In this document: positions 49,048-59,273 of the stretch, in pieces
How the letters are laid out: each line of letters begins with the position of its first letter
Position numbering within the stretch: the stretch's first letter is position 1
DNA from: Siphonodentalium dalli
Taxonomy: Eukaryota; Mollusca; Scaphopoda; Gadilida; Siphonodentaliidae
Reading direction: 5' to 3'
Assembly: GCA_032622095.1 (NCBI GenBank)
Contig: CP136069.1
Span: 43,810,194 to 43,874,193 of the forward strand
DNA length: 64,000 nucleotides
Notes under the pieces: model-generated
The model's input: the letters and a program-made list of their open reading frames with translations, nothing else
Database searches by the model: none
What the model was told of the DNA's origin: nothing
Translations under genes and position numbers: made by a program

Positions 49048-49170
49048 TTCCCCAAAGCGGATTTTAGCGGATTTTGGATATGTTCACCAGGGGGTTATTC
49101 TGCTTCGAATGACACCACATTCAGCTTGTTAAGAATTTTTTCCGGGTTCAACCCTTCAACAGCCAGACTA
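49048..49170. repeat. Right terminal inverted repeat of the transposon
   Basis: 123 bp from TTCCCCAAAGCGGATTTTAG to CAGCCAGACTA, the reverse complement of the left TIR with a few indels. Confidence 0.88.
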
Positions 49171-49272
49171 TAATGTAGTCGCCAAACACTCGCGTCAGAT
49201 GTTCCGGTAGCTGCTATCTCCATGCAATGATTGAGCTAAATATTTGTTACAGAAGTTTTACGAATATGTATT

Positions 49273-49618
49273 AAAGGTACAACATCCGATTCGATGGTCC
49301 CCATATCATCAGATTACAACAACAACATTTCTTGAATTGCCGCTTCAGTTATCAGAATCGATTAATTGCTAATAATGCTATTAACCACTGTCAAAAATAG
49401 TATAAAATTGTCCCAAAAGTGTTATATATTAACATTTTGTTCAACGCAATTTGGTATCGAGAGTATATTCCAGGTCGTGAAAAATAACAGATTTCAAAAA
49501 TCGATATATGATGACTCCGAGCTTTGATGGTGGGTTCCTCGACTCGAACCAAATGTTTTTTTTACCACCGACGCCAAAGAAATTGTACTTTAGGAGCGTT
49601 AATTCATCTTTAAATGGT
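49273..49618 (+). mobile_element. ~450-bp TTAAAG-ended repeat, copy 2
   Basis: Begins TTAAAGGTACAACATCCGAT and ends TTCATCTTTAA. It lacks ~100 bp of the middle found in copy 1. It lies 100 bp beyond the 44691-49170 transposon, and copy 1 lies ~1.4 kb before it. Confidence 0.82.
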
Positions 49619-49839
49619 TGAAGTGTGTTTGATGTTCAAAATCGGTAAACAGCCGATACTTATTTTCCTTGAAAATTTCACTGATAAATATGAGTTTTTA
49701 ACGATTACTAATTTTCTAATTTGAATTATGAATCTTTTTTCACAGCTCATTTACCCCATCAGACAAACATTTAAATATGTTTAAAACAAATTAAAAATAA
49801 AAACCGATTGGTGACGTATGTGCCTGGTCCTGAATAATA

Positions 49840-50196
49840 TTAAAGACATATTAAGGACTTGTTCCGGTGCGTGAAACTGATAAGTTAGTATTCAGGAGCT
49901 ATGCCAACTGAAGGAATGTAACATTCTACTAAGATCACCGAAAATTTGAAGAAAATCGAACATACCACTCCATAGAAAACATCGTCTGAACTACGCTCAT
50001 TTGTAAATATATACTACTCGATTCGGGACGCATTTATCGGCGATAAACTAATGAAAACGATTTCGCCACCGAGAGTCACTGCATTTAATTAATATATAAG
50101 AATGACGGTGTGTGTTGTCAATTTGGATATATTATTTTGTAAAAAATACTACTTTGAACAAAATTATTCTCCATTTCTATTTGAGTGTTTAATAAA
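49840..50196 (+). mobile_element. ~375-bp dispersed repeat, copy D
   Basis: Same orientation as copy A, starting ATTAAAGACATATTAAGGAC. The terminal CACTCCGG end is replaced by GAGTGTTTAATAAAG, so the right end is degenerate. Confidence 0.8.
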
Positions 50197-50410
50197 GTTG
50201 CCAAAGCCAGCTGTGAAGCAATAGCGAGAGAGATTTTTTTTTTCGTACACGTGAGAGAAACGCTCTTTATTTTTACCATATCAGGAATAAACTAACAAGG
50301 GACGCTCTTTATTGCAATGTAACTAAATCGAGCGAATGTTCAGCATGATAAAATGCAACAAAAGCAGCAGTAGTCGAAACTGTAATGAAATTAATTTTTG
50401 GATTAATTAA

Positions 50411-50750
50411 CCCTTTACCCAACAGAACGGCCCTGTGCCAATGCATTCTCTTATATATGCGAGTCGACCATAGGTCGCCTCGCATATATAAGAGAATGCA
50501 TTGGCTTAACACATTAAAAATTATAAAATTGTTAAAGAATGTAAGAAAAAATGGTAAAAAGTGTTAAAAAAAGATTTTTTTTAGGCCAATGCATTCTCTT
50601 ATATATATAAGAGAATGCATTGGCACAGGGCATAACTGTAACTATCACAATGTGGTCCATATTTGTATGGTTTTATTGAGACGGACCGAAGATATTTTAG
50701 GCTGTTGAAGCTTTATTTGGCCGGTTTTGGCCGGTTTGTTGGGTAAAGGG
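50411..50750 (+). mobile_element. TTAA-flanked hairpin MITE, near-identical to 2572-2963
   Basis: A 340-bp copy between TTAA at 50407-50410 and 50751-50754 with the same CCCTTTACCCAACA ends. The second hairpin (50584-50624) has lost its centre, leaving a perfect short palindrome, and ~20 bp right of it is also missing. Outside these deletions it is almost identical to the first copy, so the family moved recently. Confidence 0.92.
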
Positions 50751-50959
50751 TTAATCTTAATTCGGTCTAACAATTCTGCATGATAACATGTCCTGTGTAT
50801 CATTCTATGATGTTCCTATATATTGTCAGGTCAAAGTAATGCTCTTCGGGAAAGTTTTGTATTTCTCAAATTGTCGTTAGCAAATCTGAACAACTAAAAA
50901 AGGCCAGTGTGTTATCTGACTGCAGAGAGATGTAATTACCTATGCAGAGGGTGTGACTA

Positions 50960-52510
50960 ATTAGTGCCCGGGCACGCCCGGGCACGCCCGGGCAGGTCCG
51001 TGTGTTCTCATGGGCCCGCAGACAGTCTAATATGATGTCACATGGTAGTAGGATACAGAATAAGCATATATTGTGAAAATTGACTTGCTGTGTCGTCCAC
51101 CGGCGGGTTTATTAACCATTTAAATGCCGATATTGACTAAAAGAACCCGGGAGAGCCCAGACGGACGCATAGACCCGACCATATTATATATTGATGACTA
51201 ATGGTAGCGAGGCACTTACTAAAGGTATATATTGCAAATATTGACTCGCTATCTCGCTCGCGGCCGGCTTCATTAACCCCTTAAATGACGATATGCGCCA
51301 GAAGAACATGGCGCAAGCCCGGGCACGCCCGGGCAGGCCCTGGTGATCTCATGGACCCGCAGACAGTCTAATATGATGTCATATGGTAGTAGGATACAGA
51401 ATAAGCATATATTAGGAAAATTGACTTGCTGTGTCGTCCACCGGCGGGTTTATTAACCATTTAAATGCCGATATTGACTAAAAGAACCCGGGAGAGCCCA
51501 GACGGACGCATAGACCCGACCATATTATATATTGATGACTGATGGTTGCGAGGCACTTACTAAAGGTATATTGCAAATATTGACTCGCTATCTTGTTCGC
51601 GGCCGGCTTCATTAACCCCTTAAATGACGATATGTGCCAGAAGAACATGGCGCAAGCCCGGGCACGCCCGGGCAGGCCCTGGTGGTCCCATGGGCCCGCA
51701 GACAGTCTAATATGATGTCATATGGTAGTAGGATACAGAATAAGCATATATTTTGAAAATTGACTTGCTGTGTCGTCCACCGGCGGGTTTATTAACCCTC
51801 TAAATATCGATATTAACTAAAAGAACCCGGGAGAGACCGGACGGACACAGAAACCTGATAATTTTATATATTGATGACTAATGGTAGCGAGGCACTTACT
51901 AAAGGTATATGCAAATATTGACTCGCTATCTCGTTCGCCGCCGGATTCATTAACCCCTTAAATAACGATATGCGCCAGAAGAACGCGGCAAGCCCGGACA
52001 AGCCCGGACAGGCCCTGGCTGCCTCCTGAACCCGCGGACAGTCTAATATGATTCCGTACGGTAGTAGGATTATGAATAAGCATGCAAATTTACTTGCTGT
52101 GTCATCAACCGGCGGGTTTATTAACACTTTAAATGCCGATATTAACTTAAAGAACCCGGGAGAGCCTCGACTGACACAGCGACCCGATCATATTATATAT
52201 TGATGAATAATGGGATCGAGGCACTTACTAAAGGTATATTGCAAATATTGACTCGCTATTTCGTTCGCGGCCGGCTTTATTAATCCCTTAAATGACGATC
52301 TGCACCAAGGGAGCACGGGAAAGCCCGGGCAAGTCCGGGCAGGCCCTGGTGGCCTCATGGGCCCGCGGACAGTCTAATATGATGTCGTATGTTAGTAGGA
52401 TATATACAGAATAAGCATAGATTATGAAAATTGACTTGCTGTGTCGTCCACCGGCGGGTTAATTAACAATTTAAATGCCGATATTAACTAGAAGAACCCT
52501 GGAGACTTCT
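50960..52510 (+). repeat. Left tandem array of ~340-bp dimeric units
   Basis: The marker GACAGTCTAATATGAT recurs at 51021, 51362, 51701, 52037 and 52368. Each unit starts with GCCCGGGCACGCCCGGGCAGG. It consists of two diverged ~170-bp halves. Half one ends GGGTTTATTAACCATTTAAA and TGCCGATATTGACTAAAAGAAC; half two ends GGCTTCATTAACCCCTTAAA and TGACGATATGCGCCAGAAGAAC. Confidence 0.92.
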
Positions 52511-52639
52511 CGGGTTCGGTGATATATATACCTTCGGGTTTGGCGATATACCACGTACACGGGGTGAACTACGGGAATAAATAATAAGGTTTTAGAGAAC
52601 TTATAAACTTTATTTCATCTAAACGGCACTATCAGTAAA

Positions 52640-52670
<31 letters not shown>

Positions 52671-54522
52671 CACATCACCTTGAAACATTTTATACATAAA
52701 TATATTTGCAAGTAAAAATCATACTGTGCACAACATTTCCCGGAAATAGAATCGCTTGAATGATATTACTATAATGGAGACAGAAGTACGATAACAAAAC
52801 TCCATCAAATAATTGTCATTTCAATTTCAGAAATGAAACTATGCGTCATGCATAATTTATATTCCATTAATCTCTATATTTTCCCTTTTGGTAAGTTATA
52901 GAACTTAAAATTGCAGGACATTTTGTCCGAGAAAAACAGAATAGCTATCTTCATATAAGTTTTTCTGTGTATAGATCAGTTAAAATTTCTAAATTCTCAA
53001 ATAAACAGAATATTTGTGTATACGCGTATAATTTCCAGGAATGTTCGGGAAACAATATGTACATGATAGTATAAAAGCAGTTATGGGGAAAACTCACAAC
53101 AGCTGAAACGAAAAATGTCCACCAACAGTACTATATAAGCCACACATATATACACGTGTTTGCAATATAGGGCAAATGAATATAATTTTGTCAAATTGTT
53201 TAGAACATTTCCCGGAAATCTAATCACTCGAACTTCCATATATATGTGTATTTTCGAAAGATTTATCGGACATTTTCAAATGTTTACAGTTAACAAAGGA
53301 TGCTAAAACTAGTTAGTAACAATTGGGTGATTGGCGGAATGTTCATAATTATGTTAAACTTCAAGAGTGATTGATTTCTAACTAATTTGTTTCTCACAGT
53401 TCGTGCATATATGATTTCCAGGAATGTTCATGAAACAATTTATGAATAATATATAACAAGCAAAACAAATATGAGAACCACAAGATATATAACAATCATA
53501 CCTACTGATAGCACAATTGAAAGTATAATATATACATACACGTGAATAGATATATAATTCAAAACTTTTTCAAACTGTTTGCATAGATAGTTCTACCCAA
53601 TAACATAGCATTCTGCACAAGGTCTTCGTCAGTGATGATATATCATCACTGATGAAGGCCTGATGCCGAAAGCTATGTTAATGAACAGATCTAACTAGAT
53701 GTGCATCTACTACACGGCCCCTGTCTTAGTGGGTGACCCATGATGTGCCAGATGTTTGCAATATTGTATAAGAATGGTATCGCTTAGTTGAAGTTGATAC
53801 CATATTGACGTATTTTCAAAATACACTGAGGTTGATCGAATGTTTAAAACTTTAACAGAATACTAGCTACTGGCTGTACATATCAAACATGTAAAACCTG
53901 GTGTTGTAGCATAACAATTTGCGTAAATGGGTGAATTCCAGGACATTGTAGTATTCAAATAAAATTTCAGAAAAGTAAGCTACTCTAAAGAAAATCGGAA
54001 TATAACTATGTATATATATGTGATTTAATACATGACCTTTTTTTCGCTAAGGATAGTAACGATGCTCTCTCTTCAAAACTGACCGAACTATGTTATTGTC
54101 AATGCTTATTACATTATTTGTATGTATCACACGCTCGATCAGACTGTTTAAAATTCAGAACCACTAGAATTGCAACATTGGACTTGGGGAAACAAACATT
54201 GAAACATCGATTGAACTATCAAATTAAAATCACATAGACACTATATATAGTCACTATCAAATAAGAAGTATTGTCAGTTTTTTTGTCTTTTCGGTGCGCT
54301 GGATGTCTTTGCCGATTTTGTACGTTTTTTCTGGATGGTTTTCGTGCCGTTGGTGTTGTTCGTGGAACGGTTAGTGTACCATCTGTTGATGTTACTGTGC
54401 TTGATTTCATCGATTGACCGCTTAAAAATTTACGGATCTTGCATGATTTCTCCTCGTCTGTCATAGTTGTCCACTGTGAATGAAGCACACGAAATTTCTT
54501 CATATGTGGAGCAAGTTCGTAG
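52511..54522. other. AT-rich centre of the foldback element
   Basis: Contains a TA microsatellite (about 52641-52670), a strong hairpin at 53606-53676 (GTCAGTGATGATATATCATC), and two spaced repeats: AACATTTCCCGGAAATNNAATC near 52732 and 53208, and TTCCAGGAATGTTCNNGAAACAAT near 53032 and 53409. No transposase frame. Confidence 0.7.
54219..54503 (-). CDS. Small hypothetical frame beside the right arm
   Basis: 94 codons, extendable upstream to a stop inside the arm (about 102 codons). The N-terminal part is Lys/Trp-rich (SQWTTMTDEEKSCKIRKFL). It is followed by a Ser/Thr/Pro segment and a basic stretch (RKPSRKNVQNRQRHPAHRKD), then a hydrophobic tail. I do not recognise a family. It could be the fragment of a DNA-binding protein captured by the element, or chance. 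An acceptor-like TATTAG precedes it at the arm boundary. Confidence 0.2.
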   Translation of the reverse strand: MKKFRVLHSQWTTMTDEEKSCKIRKFLSGQSMKSSTVTSTDGTLTVPRTTPTARKPSRKNVQNRQRHPAHRKDKKTDNTSYLIVTIYSVYVILI

Positions 54523-55334
54523 TCCTAATATATGCTTATTCTGTATCCTACTACAATATGGCATCATATTAGACTGTCTGCGGGCCCATGAGACCACCAA
54601 GACCTGCCCGGGCGTGCCCGGGCTTGCGCCATGTTCTTCTGGCGCATATCGTCATTTAAGGGGTTAATGAAGCCGGCCGCGAACGAGATAGCGAGTTAAT
54701 ATTTGCAATATATACCTTTAGTAAGTGCCTCGCTACCATTAGTCATCAATATATAATATGGTCGGGTCTATGCGTCCGTCTGGGCTCTCCCGGGTTCTTT
54801 TAGTCAATATCGGCATTTAAATGGTTAATAAACCCGCCGGTGGACAACACAGCAAGTCAATTTTCCTAATATATGCTTATTCTGTATCCTACTACCATAT
54901 GGCATTATATTAGACTGTCCGCGGACCCATGAGACCACCAAGACCTGCCCGGGCGTGCCCGGGCTTGCGCCATGTTCTTCTGGCGCATATCGTCATTTAA
55001 GGGGTTAATGAAGCCGGCCGCGAACGAGATAGCGAGTCAATATTTGCAATATATACCTTTAGTAAGTGCCTCGCTACCATTAGTCATCAATATATAATAT
55101 GGTCGGGTCTATGCGTCCGTCTGGGCTCTCCCGGGTTCTTTTAGTCAATATCGGCATTTAAATGGTTAATAAACCCGCCGGTGGACGACACAGCAAGTCA
55201 ATTTTCCTAATATATGCTTATTCTGTATCCTACTACCATATGGCATCACATTAGACTGTCTGCGGGCCCATGAGACCACCAAGACCTGCCCGGGCGTGCC
55301 CGGGCTTGCCCGGGCACTAATTAGTCACACCGCC
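54523..55334 (-). repeat. Right tandem array of ~340-bp units, inverted
   Basis: Reverse-complement copies of the left-arm unit, with AGACTGTC markers at about 54571, 54911 and 55253. The inner array boundary starts within a unit. Units here are closer to one another than to several left-arm units, suggesting local homogenisation. Confidence 0.9.
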
Positions 55335-55655
55335 TATGCATGTAGATATTTCGTCAATGCGGTCGTGAATTATTTAGCGAAATGGTCTAAATCTATACAA
55401 GATACAAGAATTTAGTACAAAACACCTCAGCACAGTTCTTATCAACATTCCCGTAACAATTTCTTGTTTTATTATTCCGCCGAAGGAAGAATCGCCGGAC
55501 TATGTGACTGACTATATGACTACTTCAACAAAATTAACCATGTAACTTTTTTGTGTTTATGACAGCCACATTATCGATCGCTGGTAATGAACAATAGTAT
55601 AGGATACTCGTGATGGCCCATTATTCAATCAAGTATATAGGTGTTATATTCTTAA

Positions 55656-55914
55656 CCCCTCAATGACTGGATCGAGCTGCCTGAAATTTTGCGAAAACCC
55701 TGTGTCTATACAGTCTCTTATACTTACGAGTCTCCCATAGAAAACATCGCAAATATAAGAGAATACATTGGCCTAACAATATTTACATTGACATTCGAAG
55801 CTAGTGCATTCTCTTATATATGCGAGGCTACATATGTGAGACTCGCATGTATGCGAGAATGCACTGACACACGATCTTTAATGTAGCACCAGCGCAGCTT
55901 CTTGCATGCAAGGG
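55656..55914 (+). mobile_element. TTAA-flanked hairpin MITE, CTCCC-loop subfamily
   Basis: A 259-bp element with TTAA at 55652-55655 and 55915-55918. Ends are CCCCTCAATGACTGG and TGCATGCAAGGG. Two damaged hairpins keep the AGTCTCCC and GAGGCTACA centres. Confidence 0.82.
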
Positions 55915-55918
55915 TTAA

Positions 55919-56998
55919 AGAGTAATGTTTGATCCAATTCTTGATTGTGTAGAATGGAGAAAAACACCAGAGGATATGGAATTGCATGTAATAGACTATA
56001 TATATAGAGAGTTTGGTATAAGGCGTTCGTGTGAGTCGGCATTTTCAATATCCCTCTTGAGGTTGAGGGTATGACCTTGATACTGATAATATTGACTGCG
56101 CATGTGTGATGTGTAATGTTCGATAGTACCGATATTGTGACAAACGTCAATTCTCATGCGTGAGAATAGTGATACGCGTCTTCAATGTCTAAATTACAGG
56201 GGCATATAGCCGTATCGGATATGTGACTTCGTGTTTTTTCGTGTATATATACGAGACAACAACAACGACTGTATGTCAGCACATATCTCTTTCAAAGTAG
56301 ATTCAATTTACTTCTCCTCCGTTACGTAAGGTCACAGTTTGAATAAACGAGCAGCTCACGTGACCACCATGCCCACCCCATCATGCCGACTCACAGTTTG
56401 CATACGAACAGCCCACAAGACCACCATGACCGCCCCATCATCATGTCATCATATGGATATTCCCCTGCACGACATCGCTTGGTATTCGGGTTCCCTGTAG
56501 AGAGAATAATCGTCGTGTTTCGTAACAGCAAATTATGATATAAACAAACTCATATTCCACCCACTGAGCCATGTGCGCTTAATTAATAAATACTTAATTA
56601 TCTTAATTAGTGACACGTGGGATTTCGTTATGTAACATAATGGGGAACCAGCCAAGGACTCGGCGAACAATAAAGGCCTTCTGTGATACATAAATTGCTT
56701 TAAATCAGACGACTCGCGGCTTGTGTGAGTGTAACTTGTTTTTCCGGTACTGGTAGGTTGGACTTTTTTCTTTTTCCGATGCCTTTTTCACTCTCTGAGC
56801 GTAGATTTCTTCTAAGAAAATATACGTTGAACTATAAGTATTTCGCTTTTTATTCCTGGTTAATTCGCTCGTTAGATCGTCGTAACAAGTCTGCTTTTAT
56901 CCACTCTTCTCTCGAGCTATGGTAGTTAGCAACCCTTATTAATGTGGCTCTGGGTGGCCAATGTTTCCATTCTCCCAGACAGTTTCTCACAAATGGAA
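55919..56998. other. No gene recognised
   Basis: Two short direct repeats near 56335-56430 (TCACAGTTTG and ACCACCATG), otherwise unremarkable. Confidence 0.4.
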
Positions 56999-57415
56999 AT
57001 TTAAAGATGCATAACCCGATTAAGCGCCCCTCAATTACTATTTATTTGGATTCGGGGGTAGAACATATTGATTCGAGTCGAGGAACCCACCTATCAAAGC
57101 TCAGAGGTTTTTTTTTAATCTATTATTTTTCACCATCGAGATATATTGGTGGCCCAGTAAAAAGTCGACGGTCTCGGACCAAATTGCGGATGAAGATGGA
57201 TAACTCTAGCATCAAGAGGCTTTGTGTTGATAATAAGGCAAAATTTCGTCGAACAACATTTTAACAAATAACACGTCTCGGGCAATTTTATACTCTAGTT
57301 GACAGTGGTTAGCATTATTTTTGGGCAATTAATCGATTTTGATAACTGAAGCGCCGTTTATAAAAATGTTGTTATTGGAATCTGATTATATGGGGACCAT
57401 CGAATCGGATAGGAT
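56999..57415 (-). mobile_element. ~450-bp TTAAAG-ended repeat, copy 3
   Basis: Reverse orientation: TTAAAGATGCATAACCCGAT through TTCGAGTCGAGGAACCCACC to GGGGACCATCGAATCGGAT. The far end is replaced by the (ATAGG)n tract. Confidence 0.82.
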
Positions 57416-57435
57416 AGGATAGGATAGGATAGGAT
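57407..57435. repeat. (ATAGG)n microsatellite
   Basis: About five to six copies grown out of the end of the adjacent repeat element (CGGAT then AGGAT). Confidence 0.92.
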
Positions 57436-57753
57436 ATTTTATTTCAATATACACATATTAATGCATAATACATTTGACAAATATTGAGCACCTCTAAAAG
57501 AATTTATGCCACTGCACTGCAATCATAGTAAACTTGTTCTTGTTTTTGTAACTCCATACATTTTTGTATAGAGCATGGGGATCCTTAAGGACATCTAAAC
57601 TAGAAAAGAGCGAAAAGTGAACAACGTTTACTTGTCAATCCCCGAGTCTTAACTCAGTTTTTGTTTTTTATTTTTGTTTTTTACAATTTACAGTGGACGA
57701 TTCGCGCATTGGAATTCCATGGAAAAACTTTTTCTAATAAAACATGTCCTCAT

Positions 57754-58032
57754 CAGGGATGTGGCTAAAGGTTGTCTGCTTTGTTGGAAATTTTCAACTG
57801 ATTGCCATTCGAATTCAACGATTTGACCGCAGTAGGAAAATTGTCGACTTTAAGTCCAAAAACAACAACTTTCACGTTAAATACTGGTTGAATATCACAT
57901 TATCGGAACAAATTCAACCTGATTGTGGTATGAAATTTCCCACTAATGTCGTGTCAGGCATGAAATTTCCCCCTGTTGAATATTTTGGACAAATTGGGGG
58001 GGGGGGGGTCTAAACATATCGCTACGTCCCTG
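57754..58032. mobile_element. hAT-like MITE, CAGGGATGTGGC ends
   Basis: Starts CAGGGATGTGGCTAAAG, ends TATCGCTACGTCCCTG, and includes TGTCGTGTCAGGCATGAAAT and a long G run (57997-58008). Target duplication not evident. Confidence 0.55.
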
Positions 58033-58986
58033 AATTTGTTTCTCGCTACTGAAGTTTTTTCTTCTCAACTTGTCTAAAAAGATTCATGACATCCATGGTC
58101 GATTATTCGCTCCAGGCTCTGTCTAACTAAGAGCGATCTATATCACCCAGCACACAAATTATATAAGTCGCCTCAGACGCCGTCCAATATAAAACCTGTA
58201 TTTAGCAAGTAGCGCCGTCTTTGTGAAGAGCCATTCACTTAGTAATTACTAGGTATTAACTAATGTTATTCCCCCAATGTATCAACCACTCGGCTGACCC
58301 AAGATATAGATCGCTTCAGTACCAATAGCACCAAAGTCACGTGACTCGCTGATCAAAACAATGACATCATTTGTATCTATGAACAAATTAGTGGGTTATT
58401 CAATATTATAGTATTACTTATTCCTTGCATAGTGATGCTAACCACACTATGGTCCACGAAGAACCCCCTAGTGGTTTACCTACAGATCCTACAGAGCCGA
58501 ATCCCGACATCCGAATGGTTGCCATAGCGACAAGTCGATCGATCGTTTGGGAGCCTTCGGCATCGTCGTTAATAATAAATGTGTGCCATATAGTCGCGTT
58601 CGTACTGTTGGTGGCATTTCGGTCGATACTTCAACGACACACTCTCTCGGACCGAAAGGCTTATAGTTGTTCATTCCTAGTTTTCAGTTTGTAATATGAC
58701 TGACTCAAACTGTGAACAACTTTAACCGTGCGCGCCACGTAATGGTGGTATATCGGGATGGTGCTACACGATTTATGCGCTCGTCAAGTGTCGCAGACGA
58801 TGCCGCAACTTTAAATTTGACGGATAACAAACGTAACCGTCAACGTCTTGGTAGAACTGGAAAGATTCTGATCAGAGATGTAGTATAATGGTGGAACAGG
58901 ACAGATTGTGGTCTTCACTGATTTGTGAACAATTTTGTACTTTGAAAATTGAGGAGTAATTCTTGCTCGATTTTTTTTCCTGAATC
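58033..58986. other. Upstream region of the Cav2 exon
   Basis: Expected to hold the promoter and 5' UTR, but no TATA box or CpG island is obvious. 58730-58870 is somewhat richer in CG dinucleotides. The 89-aa plus frame at 58425-58694 shows no domain. TTCTTCTTTTCGCAG (58992-59006) looks like a 3' splice site just before ATGGCG, so a 5'-UTR intron may end there. Confidence 0.4.
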
Positions 58987-59201
58987 ATGGATTCTTCTTT
59001 TCGCAGGATGGCGAACTTGTCGCAGGACGGAGGTAGCCAGAATGATGCGGACATGGGAGGGGACAGCTCTCTGCGGAACATGGCTAAGAGGGCGGCAAAC
59101 CTCGGTCTTCCTGGTGTTAGTGGTGCCAATACTCGATCCTTGTTCATCTTCAGTGAGGAGAACTTCATAAGAAAATATGCAAAGATCATCATTGAATGGG
59201 G
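58987..59201 (+). CDS. First coding exon of a Cav2 voltage-gated calcium channel alpha-1 subunit
   Basis: 71 codons plus two bases. The N-terminal cytoplasmic segment MAKRAANLGLPGVSGANT (residues 32-49) parallels the MAQRARTMAL region of vertebrate Cav2. RSLFIFSEENFIRKYAK followed by IIIEW (50-71) is the strongly conserved run just before transmembrane segment IS1 in the Cav2 family (P/Q, N and R types; cacophony, unc-2). These channels are presynaptic pore subunits. Start choice: ATG at 58987 has an open frame upstream to TGA, but the Met at 59008 follows an AG acceptor-like sequence and is an equally good start. The exon ends in a split Gly codon (GG|), the phase-2 junction I recall for the vertebrate exon 1/2 boundary. 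Exon 2 (PFEYMIL...) is not in the window. Assignment to Cav2 rather than Cav1 or Cav3 rests on the FSE.N..RKYAK motif. Confidence 0.85.
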
Positions 59202-59211
59202 ATATCCTTTT
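59202..59211 (+). promoter_or_regulatory. U12-type (AT-AC) 5' splice site
   Basis: ATATCCTTTT directly follows the conserved end of the coding block. This is the full U12 donor consensus (RTATCCTT), and no GT occurs at this position. AT-AC minor introns at conserved places in voltage-gated sodium and calcium channel genes are established knowledge. Confidence 0.8.
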
Positions 59212-59273
59212 GTGTCATTGGATTTAATAATTTATCTACTTGTTGAATGTTATAATTTGTTCTCAAGGATTCG

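Larger units (their letters stand above)
44691..49170 (+). mobile_element. 4.48-kb DNA transposon with ~130-bp TIRs
   Basis: Both ends are near-complementary over 123-133 bp. They share TAGTCTGGCTG at the tip, CCCGGAAAAAATTCTTAACA plus AGC in the middle and CAAAATCCGCTAAAATCCGC at the inner edge. Flanks are CACTAA on the left and TAATGT on the right. The target duplication could be TAA, or TA if the tips are trimmed to GTCTGG, so the superfamily is not settled. The interior holds one decayed plus-strand gene (about 45433-48720). I do not recognise the element as a named family. Confidence 0.85.
50942..55340. mobile_element. Foldback-type element with satellite arms
   Basis: The ~4.4-kb block has mirrored ends: GGTGTGACTAATTAGTGCCC on the left, its complement GGGCACTAATTAGTCACACC on the right, with TATGCA just outside. 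The left arm (50960-52510) holds 4.6 tandem units of 331-341 bp. The right arm (54523-55334) holds ~2.4 inverted units of 340-342 bp. The 2-kb middle is AT-rich. Long inverted repeats made of tandem units are the hallmark of Foldback/Galileo-type elements. No transposase is present. Confidence 0.8.

Noticed and set aside
58425-58694. 89-codon frame upstream of the Cav2 exon as an extra coding exon
   Set aside because: No similarity to channel N termini, and the Cav2 frame upstream of 58987 is closed by a stop.
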